Shown piece after piece: positions 33,863 through 43,644 of a stretch of 64,000 bases of DNA. The number at the start of each line of letters is the position of its first letter. Position 1 is the stretch's first letter. The stretch is from Burkholderia cepacia GG4. GTDB taxonomy: Bacteria; Pseudomonadota; Gammaproteobacteria; Burkholderiales; Burkholderiaceae. The notes under the pieces are model-generated. The model searched no databases, had not been told where the DNA came from, and worked only from the letters and a program-made list of their open reading frames with translations. A program made the translations under genes and the position numbers. The stretch covers positions 2,852,001 through 2,916,000 of the forward strand of contig NC_018514.1 in assembly GCF_000292915.1 (NCBI RefSeq). The letters are read 5' to 3'.

Positions 33863-35362
33863 GTGGATAATTTTCACGAAAGCACAGCTGTTAGAGGGGT
33901 GTCAAGGCATGGAAGCCCCGTAAACAAGGAGGAATGGCTCAATTCTCACGAAAATGGTTATGAAAAGAAGTTAAAGCCTAGGCACGTGAGAATGATCGCA
34001 ATGGGAGGCGCAATTGGAACCGGCTTGTTTCTTGGAGCCGGAGGGCGATTGCAGAGTGCGGGACCGGCGTTGGCACTCACATATCTTGGTTGTGGTGTAT
34101 TCGCGTTCTTCATTATGCGAGCACTTGGCGAGCTCGTCATGCATAGACCGACATGTGGGAGCTTCGCGTCTTATACCCGTGAGTTCATGGGAGAGCGAGC
34201 TTCATTTGTCACGGGCTGGATGTACTACTTAGCATGGGCGGCCACCGGCATCGCCGATAGCACGGCTATCGCAATCTATCTGAAGTACTGGACCATCTTT
34301 TCGGACGTACCCCAGTGGGTGATTGCCTTGGGAGCACTCACTCTAGTGTCGGCCACGAACATGATCGGCGTGAAGCTCTTTGGAGAAATGGAGTTCTGGT
34401 TCGCCGTTGTTAAGGTTGGTTCAATAACACTATTTCTGGTTATCGGGACATTCTTTCTCGCAAGCGGTCATTCCGTCGATGGGCATGTGGCTGGGCTACA
34501 GCTCATTGCGAAAAATGGCGGAATCTTTCCGCATGGTGTCCTGCCTGCAGTTCTTATTGTGCAGGGGGTAGTCTTTGCCTACGCCAGCATTGAACTCGTT
34601 GGAGTCGCAGCGGGTGAAACTGAAGATGCACGCAAAGTGTTGCCGAAAGCGATTAATAGCGTTATGTGGCGAATCGCGCTCTTCTATGTCGGATCTGTGG
34701 TGCTTCTGGTCATGCTTTTGCCTTGGACAGCCTATAGCGCGCACGAGAGTCCGTTTGTAACGTTTTTCGGCAAGCTTGGAGTGCCATACATCGGTGACGT
34801 TATGAACGTTGTGGTGCTCACTGCAGCGTTTTCAAACCTTAATGCTGGTTTGTACTCCACTGGACGCGTGCTGCGGTCTCTCGCGATGGGGGGATCAGCG
34901 CCTCGATTCGTCGCCAGGATGAATGCAAATGGAGTGCCCTATGGAGGCATCGCGGTAACCATCGGGCTCATTGCAATCGGCGTTCCGTTGAATTATGTCG
35001 TCCCGCAGCAGGCATTTGAGATTGTTCTCAATGTTGCCGCAATCGGAATCGTGACGACATGGGGATCCATCGTTGCTTGTCAGATTCTGTTTCGACGTGC
35101 AGTAAATCGCGGGGAGCTTCAGGGCGTCTCGTTTCGCATGCCTGGCGCGCCATTTACGTCGTGGCTTACGTTGGCATTTCTTTGTGGCGTAGTAGTTTTG
35201 ATGGCCTTCGACTATCCTAACGGAACGATGACTTTTTCAATGATCCCAGTACTGGCCATGGGGCTGGCCATTGGTTGGCGCATTGCAAAACGCAGGACGT
35301 CATATCAGAAAGGTCAGTTTGATATATCGGCTTGTACGCAAGTGGACAGAGTGGATGGTTAG
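33863..35362 (+). CDS. Amino acid permease (AAT family, AnsP/GabP-like)
   Basis: A 499-residue inner-membrane amino acid:proton symporter with 12 hydrophobic segments. The start is GTG at 33863, with AAGGAGACATCTT in front. The family signature MIAMGGAIGTGLFLGAGGRL starts near residue 45. Then GWMYYLAWAATGIADSTAIA and the conserved helix-8 region ELVGVAAGETEDARKVLPKA follow. The closest E. coli-type relatives by eye are AnsP and GabP; the substrate cannot be fixed. It directly follows the MalY-type gene. Confidence 0.9.
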   Translation: MDNFHESTAVRGVSRHGSPVNKEEWLNSHENGYEKKLKPRHVRMIAMGGAIGTGLFLGAGGRLQSAGPALALTYLGCGVFAFFIMRALGELVMHRPTCGSFASYTREFMGERASFVTGWMYYLAWAATGIADSTAIAIYLKYWTIFSDVPQWVIALGALTLVSATNMIGVKLFGEMEFWFAVVKVGSITLFLVIGTFFLASGHSVDGHVAGLQLIAKNGGIFPHGVLPAVLIVQGVVFAYASIELVGVAAGETEDARKVLPKAINSVMWRIALFYVGSVVLLVMLLPWTAYSAHESPFVTFFGKLGVPYIGDVMNVVVLTAAFSNLNAGLYSTGRVLRSLAMGGSAPRFVARMNANGVPYGGIAVTIGLIAIGVPLNYVVPQQAFEIVLNVAAIGIVTTWGSIVACQILFRRAVNRGELQGVSFRMPGAPFTSWLTLAFLCGVVVLMAFDYPNGTMTFSMIPVLAMGLAIGWRIAKRRTSYQKGQFDISACTQVDRVDG

Positions 35363-35515
35363 TGAGCATGTGTGGAGGATGGTATTAAGAGGGGGCTATC
35401 TTTTGAAGGGGGTATTTATAGGTCGTGTGGCTTGGGAGTGAAAGTTCGTTTTCCTGCGTTTCTATCGAATGCAGCTATCGTTAACTTGTCGCAGTATCGA
35501 ATAATGGAGGGTTGT

Positions 35516-35734
35516 ATGCCGTTGGTTACTATCAAGGGAATTGAAGGTGTTTTCAGCTCGGAAGAAAAGCAAAAGGCTATTCGTGCAGTCCACGATGCAA
35601 TGGTATCAATCGAAGGAAAAAATATGGAGGAGGTTACTTGGGTGATATTTGAAGAAGTGAAATCTGGAGACTGGTCGATCGGCGGGAAAATGTTGACCGC
35701 TGCGGATGTGAAAAAAATCCAGGCTGGAGATTGA
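35516..35734 (+). CDS. 4-oxalocrotonate tautomerase-family protein
   Basis: A 72-residue tautomerase. The ATG at 35516 has GGAGGG 5 bases upstream. The mature protein would begin with the catalytic proline (MPLVTIKGIEGVFSSEEKQK). The rest (AIRAVHDAMVSIEGKNMEEV, TWVIFEEVKSGDWSIGGK) follows the 4-OT pattern, including the WSIGG motif of the family. These enzymes act as hexamers on 2-hydroxymuconate or related enols, and some dehalogenate haloacrylates. Confidence 0.87.
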   Translation: MPLVTIKGIEGVFSSEEKQKAIRAVHDAMVSIEGKNMEEVTWVIFEEVKSGDWSIGGKMLTAADVKKIQAGD

Positions 35735-36139
35735 CGTGTTGTTCAGCCGTCGTCTGCATCGATGGATGATGGCTGACTCTCAATTTGTATGAACAGATCA
35801 CGGATCTGCGCCGAATGTCTCCCGATTCGGAGCCATAGTTGAGTATCTTTGTGCCACTTACGACCGCGGACGCGGCTCTCTTTACGCCGGCCACACTCTC
35901 TCTATGGGTAGACTCCTGAACGCGCGTTGCATGCATTGAGTTCGCGCCCGCAACTTGCTGCTAGCTGAGCGTTCGTTGCATCAACATTTTGCTGCGCCGC
36001 AAAATCTACACGAGTTGGCGAGGACACATTTGATTGCGCCCGGTGTGTGATTGCGGCGTAGAGGGTCGCACCACGCTGTACGAAGTCGCACCGATATGCC
36101 GCAGACCCGCTCTAAGATTAAACTAGGCAGCGGTAAGGT
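35735..36139. other. Gap without a recognisable gene
   Basis: No frame with convincing coding character. It forms the upstream region of the sigma-54 activator. I saw no second copy of the 45038-45058 palindrome here. Confidence 0.45.
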
Positions 36140-38083
36140 TTGCCGTATGTGTACTCCCCAATACAGTCGGAGACGATGGTGCCCCTCGAGATCCACCGCG
36201 CGAAAGGTAGCGCGTTAGCGGCGCAAACAGTGCGAGCGTCTTGGCAGCGTTCGGGTGCAGCAGGACTTATTGAGACGCAATATATCCGCCCGCCGGTTGT
36301 TTCCCGCGACGACATACTTGCGGCAAAAGACCGCAATTGCAAACTTCTGAAGTATGGCGAGCCATCGGTCGAGAACTCATACGAACAAGTGGCGGGCACC
36401 TGTAGTGTGGTGTTGCTGGCGGATGCCACAGGAACTATTCTCTCGAGTAGAGGCGATGATGAGTTCATGCTAGGGGAGCAGGGGCGATTTTTTCTTCCCG
36501 GCGTGTGCTGGTCTGAAAGAGTCGCTGGCACTAACGCAATCGGCACGTGTCTGGCCAACCGGGCGCCGATTAGTATTGACATGGCTGAACATTATCTTAT
36601 CCAGTATCGCTCTCTTTGTGGCTCGGCTGCTCCGGTTTTCGACTCTGGGGGGCGGATTGTCGGCGCAATAGCTGCATACAGCACAAATACGGCTACACAG
36701 TTACATACGCTTGCTTTTATCCGAACCGTCGCCATCTTGATCGAAAATCGGATGCTAGCGCGCGAGATGGCTAACGAGATCATCATTAGCTTTCATCCAA
36801 TCGCGGAACACATCGGCACTATCAAGCAAGGGATTGTGGTATTTGGACATAATGGAAGACTATTGGGATTGAACAGCGCGGCGCGCTCAATCTTGCACAT
36901 CGATTCGCAGGAGGAGGTCACAAGTCGATTCGCAGAGTTGTTTGCCTTCGACTTCTCTCTGGAGAGCTTGGTCGAAAAAGTGCATGCTAGCGGAAACTGC
37001 CAGTTCACGGCATTGCTCCGAGATGGCCGCGAAGTGACGCTAGTGGTCAGCATTGGCGCAGCCAGTGACTCTGCTTCTTCGCATCAGCGAGCAGTGACGA
37101 CTCAACCATTGTCCAGCCAGTCATCTTCCCGCGCAAAACGTGAGCATTTTCTTCTTAAAGATCTTGACCTTGGGGATCCTCAGATACAGCGTGCGATTCT
37201 TAAGGCCTCGATGATTCTTGGCTCGGACATCCCGCTTCTTATTGAGGGGGAATCAGGTGTCGGCAAGGAAGTATTTTCGGCAGCATTTCACAATTCCGGT
37301 CCGCGCAACGGCGGACCTTTTGTCGCCGTAAATTGTGCTGCAATTCCGGAGGGGTTAATCGAGTCAGAATTGTTTGGGTATGAGGAGGGGGCGTTTACAG
37401 GGGCAAAGAAAAAGGGGTATCCAGGAAAGATTTTGCAGGCAAATCGAGGGACCTTATTTCTTGACGAGATTGGGGATATGCCGATTTCTTTGCAAACCAG
37501 ACTCCTCAGAGTGCTTCAGGAGCGACAGGTGACGCCACTTGGCAGTACCCATAACACACCCGTGGATGTCTCTATTGTGTGTGCAACGCATCGGTCGATG
37601 CGTGCGGAGATTGCTGCGGGCCGATTTCGGGAAGATCTCTACTATCGGTTAAATGGTCTTCGTATTCACCTTCCCGCACTTCGGGAAAGAAAGGACATAG
37701 ATCGACTTATCGACTTTGTTATCGAGACGGAGAGCGGCGGCCGAAGAATCGATGTTGCTCCAAACATTCGCAGTGCGCTTCGTACGCATCCATGGCCAGG
37801 TAACATCAGACAGCTGCAGATGGTTCTGCGTACGGCGCTTGCAATTCTGGGTAACGGCAATCATCTAGAGCTGCAGCATCTACCCGACGAATTCCTGCAG
37901 TCGGAAGAATCGAGTGATTTTTCCATCGGGACCGCACGCTGCGGCGACTTGGCGCACATCGAGCTGGAGGCGATGCGAAGGGCAGTAGATACCGCTGGCG
38001 GCAATATGTCGGAGGCTGCGCGGACGTTGGGTATCAGCCGAAAGACACTGTACCGAAAACTGAAAAGGACGCCGCCCAAGTAG
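36140..38083 (+). CDS. Sigma-54-dependent transcriptional activator (AcoR-like)
   Basis: A 647-residue enhancer-binding protein. The N-terminal part (about 70-190) is a GAF-like sensor of the AcoR type (ERVAGTNAIGTCLANRAPIS). A PAS-like segment follows near 230-310. The AAA+ domain has Walker A GESGVGKE (about 370), the sigma-54 contact loop GAFTGA (about 417) and Walker B GTLFLDEIGDM; the motifs are intact. The C-terminal Fis-type helix-turn-helix is in MSEAARTLGISRKTLYRKLK. The downstream divergent operon has two -24/-12 promoters around a palindrome (44915-45190), so this is their likely activator. Its inducer may be a sulfonate. Confidence 0.93.
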   Translation: MPYVYSPIQSETMVPLEIHRAKGSALAAQTVRASWQRSGAAGLIETQYIRPPVVSRDDILAAKDRNCKLLKYGEPSVENSYEQVAGTCSVVLLADATGTILSSRGDDEFMLGEQGRFFLPGVCWSERVAGTNAIGTCLANRAPISIDMAEHYLIQYRSLCGSAAPVFDSGGRIVGAIAAYSTNTATQLHTLAFIRTVAILIENRMLAREMANEIIISFHPIAEHIGTIKQGIVVFGHNGRLLGLNSAARSILHIDSQEEVTSRFAELFAFDFSLESLVEKVHASGNCQFTALLRDGREVTLVVSIGAASDSASSHQRAVTTQPLSSQSSSRAKREHFLLKDLDLGDPQIQRAILKASMILGSDIPLLIEGESGVGKEVFSAAFHNSGPRNGGPFVAVNCAAIPEGLIESELFGYEEGAFTGAKKKGYPGKILQANRGTLFLDEIGDMPISLQTRLLRVLQERQVTPLGSTHNTPVDVSIVCATHRSMRAEIAAGRFREDLYYRLNGLRIHLPALRERKDIDRLIDFVIETESGGRRIDVAPNIRSALRTHPWPGNIRQLQMVLRTALAILGNGNHLELQHLPDEFLQSEESSDFSIGTARCGDLAHIELEAMRRAVDTAGGNMSEAARTLGISRKTLYRKLKRTPPK

Positions 38084-38170
38084 TTGGCGAGCAAACCGGT
38101 CGATATACTAAACGATCCGAGATCGACGGTGGCGCGATACATGTCCATTCCACCGCCGGGAAAACACATC

Positions 38171-39322
38171 CTAAGTGATGGTCGGCGGTAGGAGGATGTC
38201 GCGGTTCACTGAGCGGATGGTATTGCGGCCGCAGAAGGCCATGGACAAGTCCAACTCACGCTGAATGATAGAGAGCGCGACCTCTACGCCCTTCTGACCC
38301 ATTGCGCCCAGCCCGTAGAGCATGGCGCGGCCGATGTAGGTGCCCTTCGCGCCAAGCGCAATGGCCTTGAGCACGTGCTGGCCACTGCGGATTCCACCAT
38401 CCATATGCACCTCGATCCGGCTGCCGACGGCATCGACGATGGAGGGTAGTGCGGAGATTGAGGAGGGCGCGCCATCGAGTTGCCGGCCGCCGTGGTTGGA
38501 GACAATGACTGCATCCGCCCCTGACTGAGCTGCGAACTCCGCGTCCTCGACATCCTGTATCCCCTTGAGTATTAGCTTGCCGTTCCAGCGGCTCCTGATC
38601 CACTCCACGTCATCCCAGGAAAGGCGCGGGTCGAACTGCTTCGCTGTCCACTCCGAAAGCGAGCCCATGTCCTGTACCCCCTTGACGTGGCCGACGATAT
38701 CGCCAAATTGGCGCCGTCGGGTGCCCAACATGCCGAGGCACCAGTGTGGCTTGCTCATCAGGTTCAGCATGTTGACTAGCGTAGGCTTTGGCGGCGCTGA
38801 CAAGCCGTTCTTCAGGTCCTTGTGGCGTTGCCCCAATACCTGCAGGTCAAGTGTGAGCACAAGCGCAGAACAATTTGCTGCCTTAGCGCGCTCGATTAGA
38901 TCCTCGACGAAACCTCGATCGCGCATGAGGTACAGCTGGAACCAAAAGGGGTGCTGGTTCGTTCCTTCGGCAATGTCCTCGATCGAGCAAATGCTCATAG
39001 TGGAGAGCGTGAAGGGTATGCCAAATTTCTTTGCCGCGCGCGCGGCAAGGATCTCGCCATCAGCATGCTGCATGCCGGTAAGACCAGTCGGTGCGATCGC
39101 CACGGGCATTGCCACCTCCTGACCGAGCATCGTGGTACGCGTGCTTCTGTTGTCGATGTTCACGGCCACACGCTGGCGGAAAAGAATGCGATCAAAATCC
39201 GTCTCGTTCGCACGGTAGGTACTTTCGGTCCACGAACCTGAGTCGGCGTAGTCATAAAACATGCGAGGTACGCGCCTTTTGGCAAGCTTGCGCAGGTCCT
39301 CGATAGTCGTAATCACGTGCAT
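38171..39322 (-). CDS. FMN-dependent alpha-hydroxyacid dehydrogenase/oxidase (LldD-like)
   Basis: A 383-residue enzyme of the family of L-lactate dehydrogenase LldD, mandelate dehydrogenase and glycolate oxidase. The start at 39322 (MHVITTIEDLRKLAKRRVPR) follows AGGAA. Motifs: FYDYADSGSWTE, MPVAIAPTGLTGMQHADGE, FQLYLMRDR, the catalytic His-Gly-Gly region VSNHGGRQLDG and DGGIRSGQHVLKAIALGAKG. Active-site Arg is in NHGGRQ. It is the last gene of the seven-gene operon and would oxidise the hydroxyacid made by the AldA-type enzyme: glycolate to glyoxylate or lactate to pyruvate. Confidence 0.9.
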   Translation of the reverse strand: MHVITTIEDLRKLAKRRVPRMFYDYADSGSWTESTYRANETDFDRILFRQRVAVNIDNRSTRTTMLGQEVAMPVAIAPTGLTGMQHADGEILAARAAKKFGIPFTLSTMSICSIEDIAEGTNQHPFWFQLYLMRDRGFVEDLIERAKAANCSALVLTLDLQVLGQRHKDLKNGLSAPPKPTLVNMLNLMSKPHWCLGMLGTRRRQFGDIVGHVKGVQDMGSLSEWTAKQFDPRLSWDDVEWIRSRWNGKLILKGIQDVEDAEFAAQSGADAVIVSNHGGRQLDGAPSSISALPSIVDAVGSRIEVHMDGGIRSGQHVLKAIALGAKGTYIGRAMLYGLGAMGQKGVEVALSIIQRELDLSMAFCGRNTIRSVNRDILLPPTIT

Positions 39323-39440
39323 GGCGCTCTTATTTCCTGAAGAGTTTTTTGAGTGGCGAAGCAGAGCCGCGAATAGTGGCGCGACAGCCGCGCGCGGAAC
39401 GGTCAAGTAGCAAGCGGCAGCTCGCAGAAACGATAGGCAA

Positions 39441-40268
39441 TCAAGACCATGCCATAGCGAAGATGCATAGGCCCATCGTGGAGAGGAGTAGAAATGCACA
39501 GCGCCGCACCGTTAGTTCCGAAAGTTTTGGTGGGTACCGAAGAAACAGCGCCGTTGTGACTACCACCACCGGTATCGATAGCAATCCCAACCAGATGGCA
39601 TTCGAATCGACCGACCCATCTGCCAGCAGAATGGTGAATCGCATCATCGAAACAGCGCCAAAAATTCCCAACAAGGTCAGTCGTACTTGTTCGAGTGCTA
39701 ACGGCTGCACATAGAATTGGTAGATGATGGGTGGGCCCGGAACGCTGAACAGACCGCCAAGAATGCCACCGAATCCACCGGCGATAACAAAGCTGCTTGG
39801 TGCCGACGGGATAGAACGAACCTTCGGTCGTAACCACAACATGGCGCCAGCGAGCAGGACGACCAGACCGAGGGCGAGCTGCAGCAGATGTGTGTTGCGC
39901 GTACTGAGAGCATCAAGTAGCCAGACGCCGACCGGTACCCCCGGAACGACACCGAGAAGGGTGCGAGCGAAGAGCTTCCAATTTAGATGATGGAGATTTC
40001 CGCGAAGTGTCAGCGCCGTATTCACCAACGTCATGATGTTAATTGCGGTGGCTGTGGTCTCGAGCTTCACGATCTGAAGGAGCGCGACAGCACCGAGGAC
40101 GAAGATGCCCAGAGCAAATCCCGTAAACGTCTGTAAGTAGCAGCCCACCGCCACGATGCAAAGGAAACCGATACAAGAAGCACTATTCAAGGTAATCCCC
40201 AGGAATCGCGCTCGTCCGATGCTCGATCGGATGTCGTCATGGCCAATGAATGCGCCGGCTAAATGCAA
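39441..40268 (-). CDS. TSUP-family exporter (TauE/SafE-like)
   Basis: A 275-residue membrane protein with about eight hydrophobic segments. It shows the duplicated TSUP pattern (GCYLQTFTGFALGIFVLGAV near the N-terminus and GGFGGILGGLFSVPGPPIIY in the second half). The family includes TauE and SafE, exporters of sulfite and sulfoacetate. The start is uncertain: the frame opens with a TTG at 40268. It lies 39 bp after the MFS gene in the operon. Export of sulfite released by the oxygenase is the simplest role. Confidence 0.82.
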   Translation of the reverse strand: MHLAGAFIGHDDIRSSIGRARFLGITLNSASCIGFLCIVAVGCYLQTFTGFALGIFVLGAVALLQIVKLETTATAINIMTLVNTALTLRGNLHHLNWKLFARTLLGVVPGVPVGVWLLDALSTRNTHLLQLALGLVVLLAGAMLWLRPKVRSIPSAPSSFVIAGGFGGILGGLFSVPGPPIIYQFYVQPLALEQVRLTLLGIFGAVSMMRFTILLADGSVDSNAIWLGLLSIPVVVVTTALFLRYPPKLSELTVRRCAFLLLSTMGLCIFAMAWS

Positions 40269-40307
40269 AGGCGGGAGTGAGCCGCCTTTGCTGCTATCAG
40301 AGAGGTG

Positions 40308-41627
40308 CTACACTGCGTTGGCATTCGCAGCTCGGTCGTTTGAGCGATTCGCCTTTCGGCGACTCAACGCCACAAGCCCCGCAAGTCCCAGCACTTCGGA
40401 GACAATGACGAGCATAGAAATCGGCCAAGTTCCGAACTTGGGAAGTACCGCAGTCGCGAAGAGGGGCACGAGACCACCGATGATGGTCGCAACCTGGCTA
40501 CCCAGAGAGATACCCGTATACCTGAGTTGCTCCGGGAAGAGTTCAGTGAAGTATGCCGGCATTGCGCCCCACATTGCCCACAGCGGGCCGCCCATTACCA
40601 ACATCGCAAGCCAGACCCATTTGATCTCTGCTTGATCCACAATCCTGAAGAATGGGAACGCCACTGCAGCAAGGAACAGGAATCCAACGAGGAAAATAGG
40701 CTTCTTTCCGATTCGATCCGATAATGCACCTGCTGCAATAATGCCGAAAGTGAGAAGTACATTGACCAGTACTACCCCAAGCAGAACCATCGATCTATCC
40801 AACTTCAGGATGGATGTAGAGTAGTATGTGAGGAATACCCAAACCGTATAGAAGGGTACGGTAATCGCTCCTAGATAGATAAACGCAGTGTACACAACGA
40901 CACTCGGGTGGTCTCGCAAAACTTCAACTACTGGAAATTTCGCAATCTTCCCAGCAGCCTGCACGCGACGAAATGCAGGGGTTTCGGTTACTTTGAGGCG
41001 AATATACAGACCTGACAGCATCATGATAATGCTGACCAGGAAGGGAACTCGCCAACCCCAGCTAATGAATGCCGACTTGGAGAGAAAGTACGACGCCCCG
41101 AATAGTACGGCCGTTGAAAGTGCGAGTCCTATCGTAGAGCCCATCTGGACGATGCTGCCGAAGAATCCACGTCTGTCAGCGGGAGCGTATTCGACCGCCA
41201 TTAGTACGGCACCACCCCATTCACCGCCAAGTGCGATTCCTTGTAGAAAGCGGCAGCTAGTCAGTAGAATTGGGGCCCAGATTCCGATCGTTTCATAGGT
41301 TGGGAGCAACCCAATCGCGAATGTCGAGCCACCCATAAACGTTAGAGTGGTGACGAGCATGGTTTTCCGTCCGATCCGATCGCCGAAATGTCCGAACAGA
41401 ACCCCGCCTAATGGCCGGGCGACAAACCCGACCGCCAATGTGGCGAATGAAGCGAGCGTCCCGGCGATGGAGGAGTAGGCTGGAAAAAACAGGTGACCGA
41501 AGACCAATGCTGCAGTGAAGCCGTACAGGAAAAAGTCGTACCATTCCATAATGGTACCGACCATGCTAGCGGTTGAAACCAATGCAGGAGACGCTTGAGT
41601 CTCACTGCTTTGAAAATTGCTGACCAT
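40308..41627 (-). CDS. MFS transporter, metabolite:H+ symporter (MHS/ShiA) type
   Basis: A 439-residue inner-membrane carrier with 12 hydrophobic segments. The start at 41627 has GAGGAGAC upstream. The MHS signature is clear: GTIMEWYDFFLYGFTAALVF near residue 25, RPLGGVLFGHFGDRIGRKTM, and GIALGGEWGGAVLMAVEYAP. Such carriers take up organic acids and related anions. In this operon it is the likely importer of the sulfonate substrate; this is an inference from position. Confidence 0.9.
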   Translation of the reverse strand: MVSNFQSSETQASPALVSTASMVGTIMEWYDFFLYGFTAALVFGHLFFPAYSSIAGTLASFATLAVGFVARPLGGVLFGHFGDRIGRKTMLVTTLTFMGGSTFAIGLLPTYETIGIWAPILLTSCRFLQGIALGGEWGGAVLMAVEYAPADRRGFFGSIVQMGSTIGLALSTAVLFGASYFLSKSAFISWGWRVPFLVSIIMMLSGLYIRLKVTETPAFRRVQAAGKIAKFPVVEVLRDHPSVVVYTAFIYLGAITVPFYTVWVFLTYYSTSILKLDRSMVLLGVVLVNVLLTFGIIAAGALSDRIGKKPIFLVGFLFLAAVAFPFFRIVDQAEIKWVWLAMLVMGGPLWAMWGAMPAYFTELFPEQLRYTGISLGSQVATIIGGLVPLFATAVLPKFGTWPISMLVIVSEVLGLAGLVALSRRKANRSNDRAANANAV

Positions 41628-41735
41628 CTTTTGTCTCCTCATGACCGACTTTGTGGGGAATGAGTTGATGGTGCGCCGTGAACGGTCGCAGTTATTTGGG
41701 GCGGAGGCAGTGCAAGCTAGGGGTTGCGACCGTAG

Positions 41736-42053
41736 CTACGAATCATCGACAGGGTCCACGTAGATGGCGTCTCCTTCGACGTCGACCCTGTAGACGCGGA
41801 GCGGACACTCTGCGGCCCCTACCGGTTCTCCTGTCGCGATTTTCCATTGCCACATGTGCTGATGGCAGGTCAGGACTTCTCCGTCAAACAAACCTTCTTC
41901 CAAGCCTACTTCCTGGTGTGGACAGACACTATCGCATGCGTAAATATGATCTTCCACTCGCAGCAACAGAACGCGCGTTCCCTCTCCTACGGTGAAAGCA
42001 CTCATTCCATTTTCCGCGATGTCTTGCCGATTGCAAACAAAATGACGAGTCAC
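41736..42053 (-). CDS. Rieske-type [2Fe-2S] ferredoxin component of the oxygenase
   Basis: A 105-residue soluble Rieske ferredoxin. It starts with GTG at 42053, with AGGAGGG upstream. Cluster ligands are CPHQEVGLEEGLFDGEVL and CHQHMW, spacing CxHx17CxxH. It would carry electrons from the reductase to the oxygenase alpha subunit. It lies 19 bp downstream of the reductase gene. The Rieske ferredoxin plus plant-type reductase combination is that described for methanesulfonate monooxygenase (MsmC/MsmD). Confidence 0.92.
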   Translation of the reverse strand: MTRHFVCNRQDIAENGMSAFTVGEGTRVLLLRVEDHIYACDSVCPHQEVGLEEGLFDGEVLTCHQHMWQWKIATGEPVGAAECPLRVYRVDVEGDAIYVDPVDDS

Positions 42054-42072
42054 TTTGCGTCCCTCCTAAGCA

Positions 42073-43116
42073 TCAGTTGAATTTGTCGTATGAAATACTT
42101 TTCGGACTGAGCTTGGCTTGGATTATTAGGCCTCTCATTGCCGCGTCAACGGACGGAGGCGGCCCTGCCAGAAAAGCGTGAACGTCAGAAAGTCGTCCCA
42201 TCATTTGCGTCAGCGCGATTTCGTGTACGAAGCCATGAGCGAATGAAAGCTCCGGATACTGGTCTTCGGCCTCGGGCGGAACTGCCTCATCGGAAAAGCA
42301 GACAATGACCTCGAGTGAGCCTGAAGACAAATTTCGTAGCTCAGCAAGGCGATTCAGAAAGAAAGCGCCGCGCATGGATCGCACGCCGAAGAAAATAGAG
42401 CCGGTTCTGTCTGAGAAATAATCGAGAGACTCTGCGTGGGAGATTATCGACATCATTCCGGCAATTCCGCTACCTCCGGCGATGCAAAGGAGATGCTTTC
42501 GTTCAGCGGGTTTGAAAACTGCCCGACCAAATGGACCAATCACGCGGAGTGGATAGCCAATCGGTCTCGACGTGAAGAGTGTGTCTGAGAATTCGCCGCC
42601 AGATCTCCTCTTGATGAGAAGCTCGAGTCTTCGCGAGTCACGTTCAAAATTCACGATTGAATACGCTCTATACCCCTGAATGCCTGGTATTCCGACGAGC
42701 ACGAATTGACCAGCCTCATAGTTCATCGGCTTATTCAACTCGATTTCCCAAGAGGCAACATCGTGAGTCAGAAGTTGCCATTTCACTACCGTTGCTTCGA
42801 CTTCAAACGGGGTGAACGTGTTCGGAGGTATCCGATGTATCGACTCCCTTACCTCAATTGCGCAATCACTTTGAGGCCTGCATTGGCACAAGAGGATTTC
42901 GTCGGTCTTGCCGACACCACATTTCTTTCCCGGAGCCGCCGGCCACAAATCTTCGACGGTTCCCGTCACGAGCCTAGCTCGGCAGGTACCGCAAGTTCCA
43001 CTTGCGCACGCATATGGCAGTGAGTATCCCGCGGCGAGTCCGGCCACCAAGAGACTATTGTTCCCGTCGGCATTGACTTCATGCTGACCGTTTGCGGAGT
43101 TGAATGTGATCTTCAT
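42073..43116 (-). CDS. Oxygenase reductase: plant-type [2Fe-2S] plus FAD/NADH domains
   Basis: A 347-residue electron-transfer reductase. The N-terminal ferredoxin domain has the cysteines CASGTCGTC and, about 32 residues on, LLCQC. The FAD-binding domain has the motif RAYSIVNF; the NAD-binding domain has CIAGGSGIAGMMS and a C-terminal FLAGPPPSVDAAM. It would take electrons from NADH to the Rieske ferredoxin. The start at 43116 has AGGATC just before the ATG. The gene is 12 bp downstream of the beta subunit gene. Confidence 0.92.
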   Translation of the reverse strand: MKITFNSANGQHEVNADGNNSLLVAGLAAGYSLPYACASGTCGTCRARLVTGTVEDLWPAAPGKKCGVGKTDEILLCQCRPQSDCAIEVRESIHRIPPNTFTPFEVEATVVKWQLLTHDVASWEIELNKPMNYEAGQFVLVGIPGIQGYRAYSIVNFERDSRRLELLIKRRSGGEFSDTLFTSRPIGYPLRVIGPFGRAVFKPAERKHLLCIAGGSGIAGMMSIISHAESLDYFSDRTGSIFFGVRSMRGAFFLNRLAELRNLSSGSLEVIVCFSDEAVPPEAEDQYPELSFAHGFVHEIALTQMMGRLSDVHAFLAGPPPSVDAAMRGLIIQAKLSPKSISYDKFN

Positions 43117-43128
43117 GATCCTGATGGC

Positions 43129-43593
43129 TCAGAACGGAACGTGATAACCTTTCCCGAGCATTCTGGTGTCCAGTCGTACTTCGCGGTCTACCAGAAATGC
43201 TCGTCCGTGCTCGTCGAGACGAACGTCGTCGATGTACTTGCCTACGGCAACGAGGGTAGTCGCCCCTCCTTGATGTTCGGTTCGGAATACCTGCAGAGCC
43301 GACATGACCTTCAGAATTTCTTCGCGCGCGGTATGCTCAATAGTGAAGATCGAGAAGTGACGCGTCAGGGGCGTGCGGTCCATGTTCTGCTTCGGAAGCA
43401 GATCAAAGAGATCTTTCAAGCCACGTTTGTCCTTCTCCAGCCACAGCATCTCTTTGCGGATTTCAGGGCTAAAAGTGGTGATCCGATACGTAAAGCTGTC
43501 ATCACACAGTTCCAGGTATCTCGTGTAGTCGTCTGCATCGAGTGCCAAACACGTGTTGGCGACCAGTGCACGAATAGTGCTTTCAGTTTGCAT
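43129..43593 (-). CDS. Ring-hydroxylating-type oxygenase beta (small) subunit
   Basis: A 154-residue protein of the beta-subunit fold (nuclear transport factor 2-like). The ATG at 43593 has AGGAATTG upstream; a TTG two codons earlier is less likely. Features include LALDADDYTRYLELCDDSFT and RTPLTRHFSIFTIEH, and the C-terminal FLVDREVRLDTRMLGKGYH. It would make up the alpha/beta hydroxylase with the 43645 gene. It is 45 bp downstream of that gene. The small subunit of methanesulfonate monooxygenase (MsmB) has the same place in its operon. Confidence 0.87.
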   Translation of the reverse strand: MQTESTIRALVANTCLALDADDYTRYLELCDDSFTYRITTFSPEIRKEMLWLEKDKRGLKDLFDLLPKQNMDRTPLTRHFSIFTIEHTAREEILKVMSALQVFRTEHQGGATTLVAVGKYIDDVRLDEHGRAFLVDREVRLDTRMLGKGYHVPF

Positions 43594-43644
43594 GTCCAAT
43601 TCCTGTCTTTGAAAAGGGGGATGGGATGTGAATGCTGTGTCACA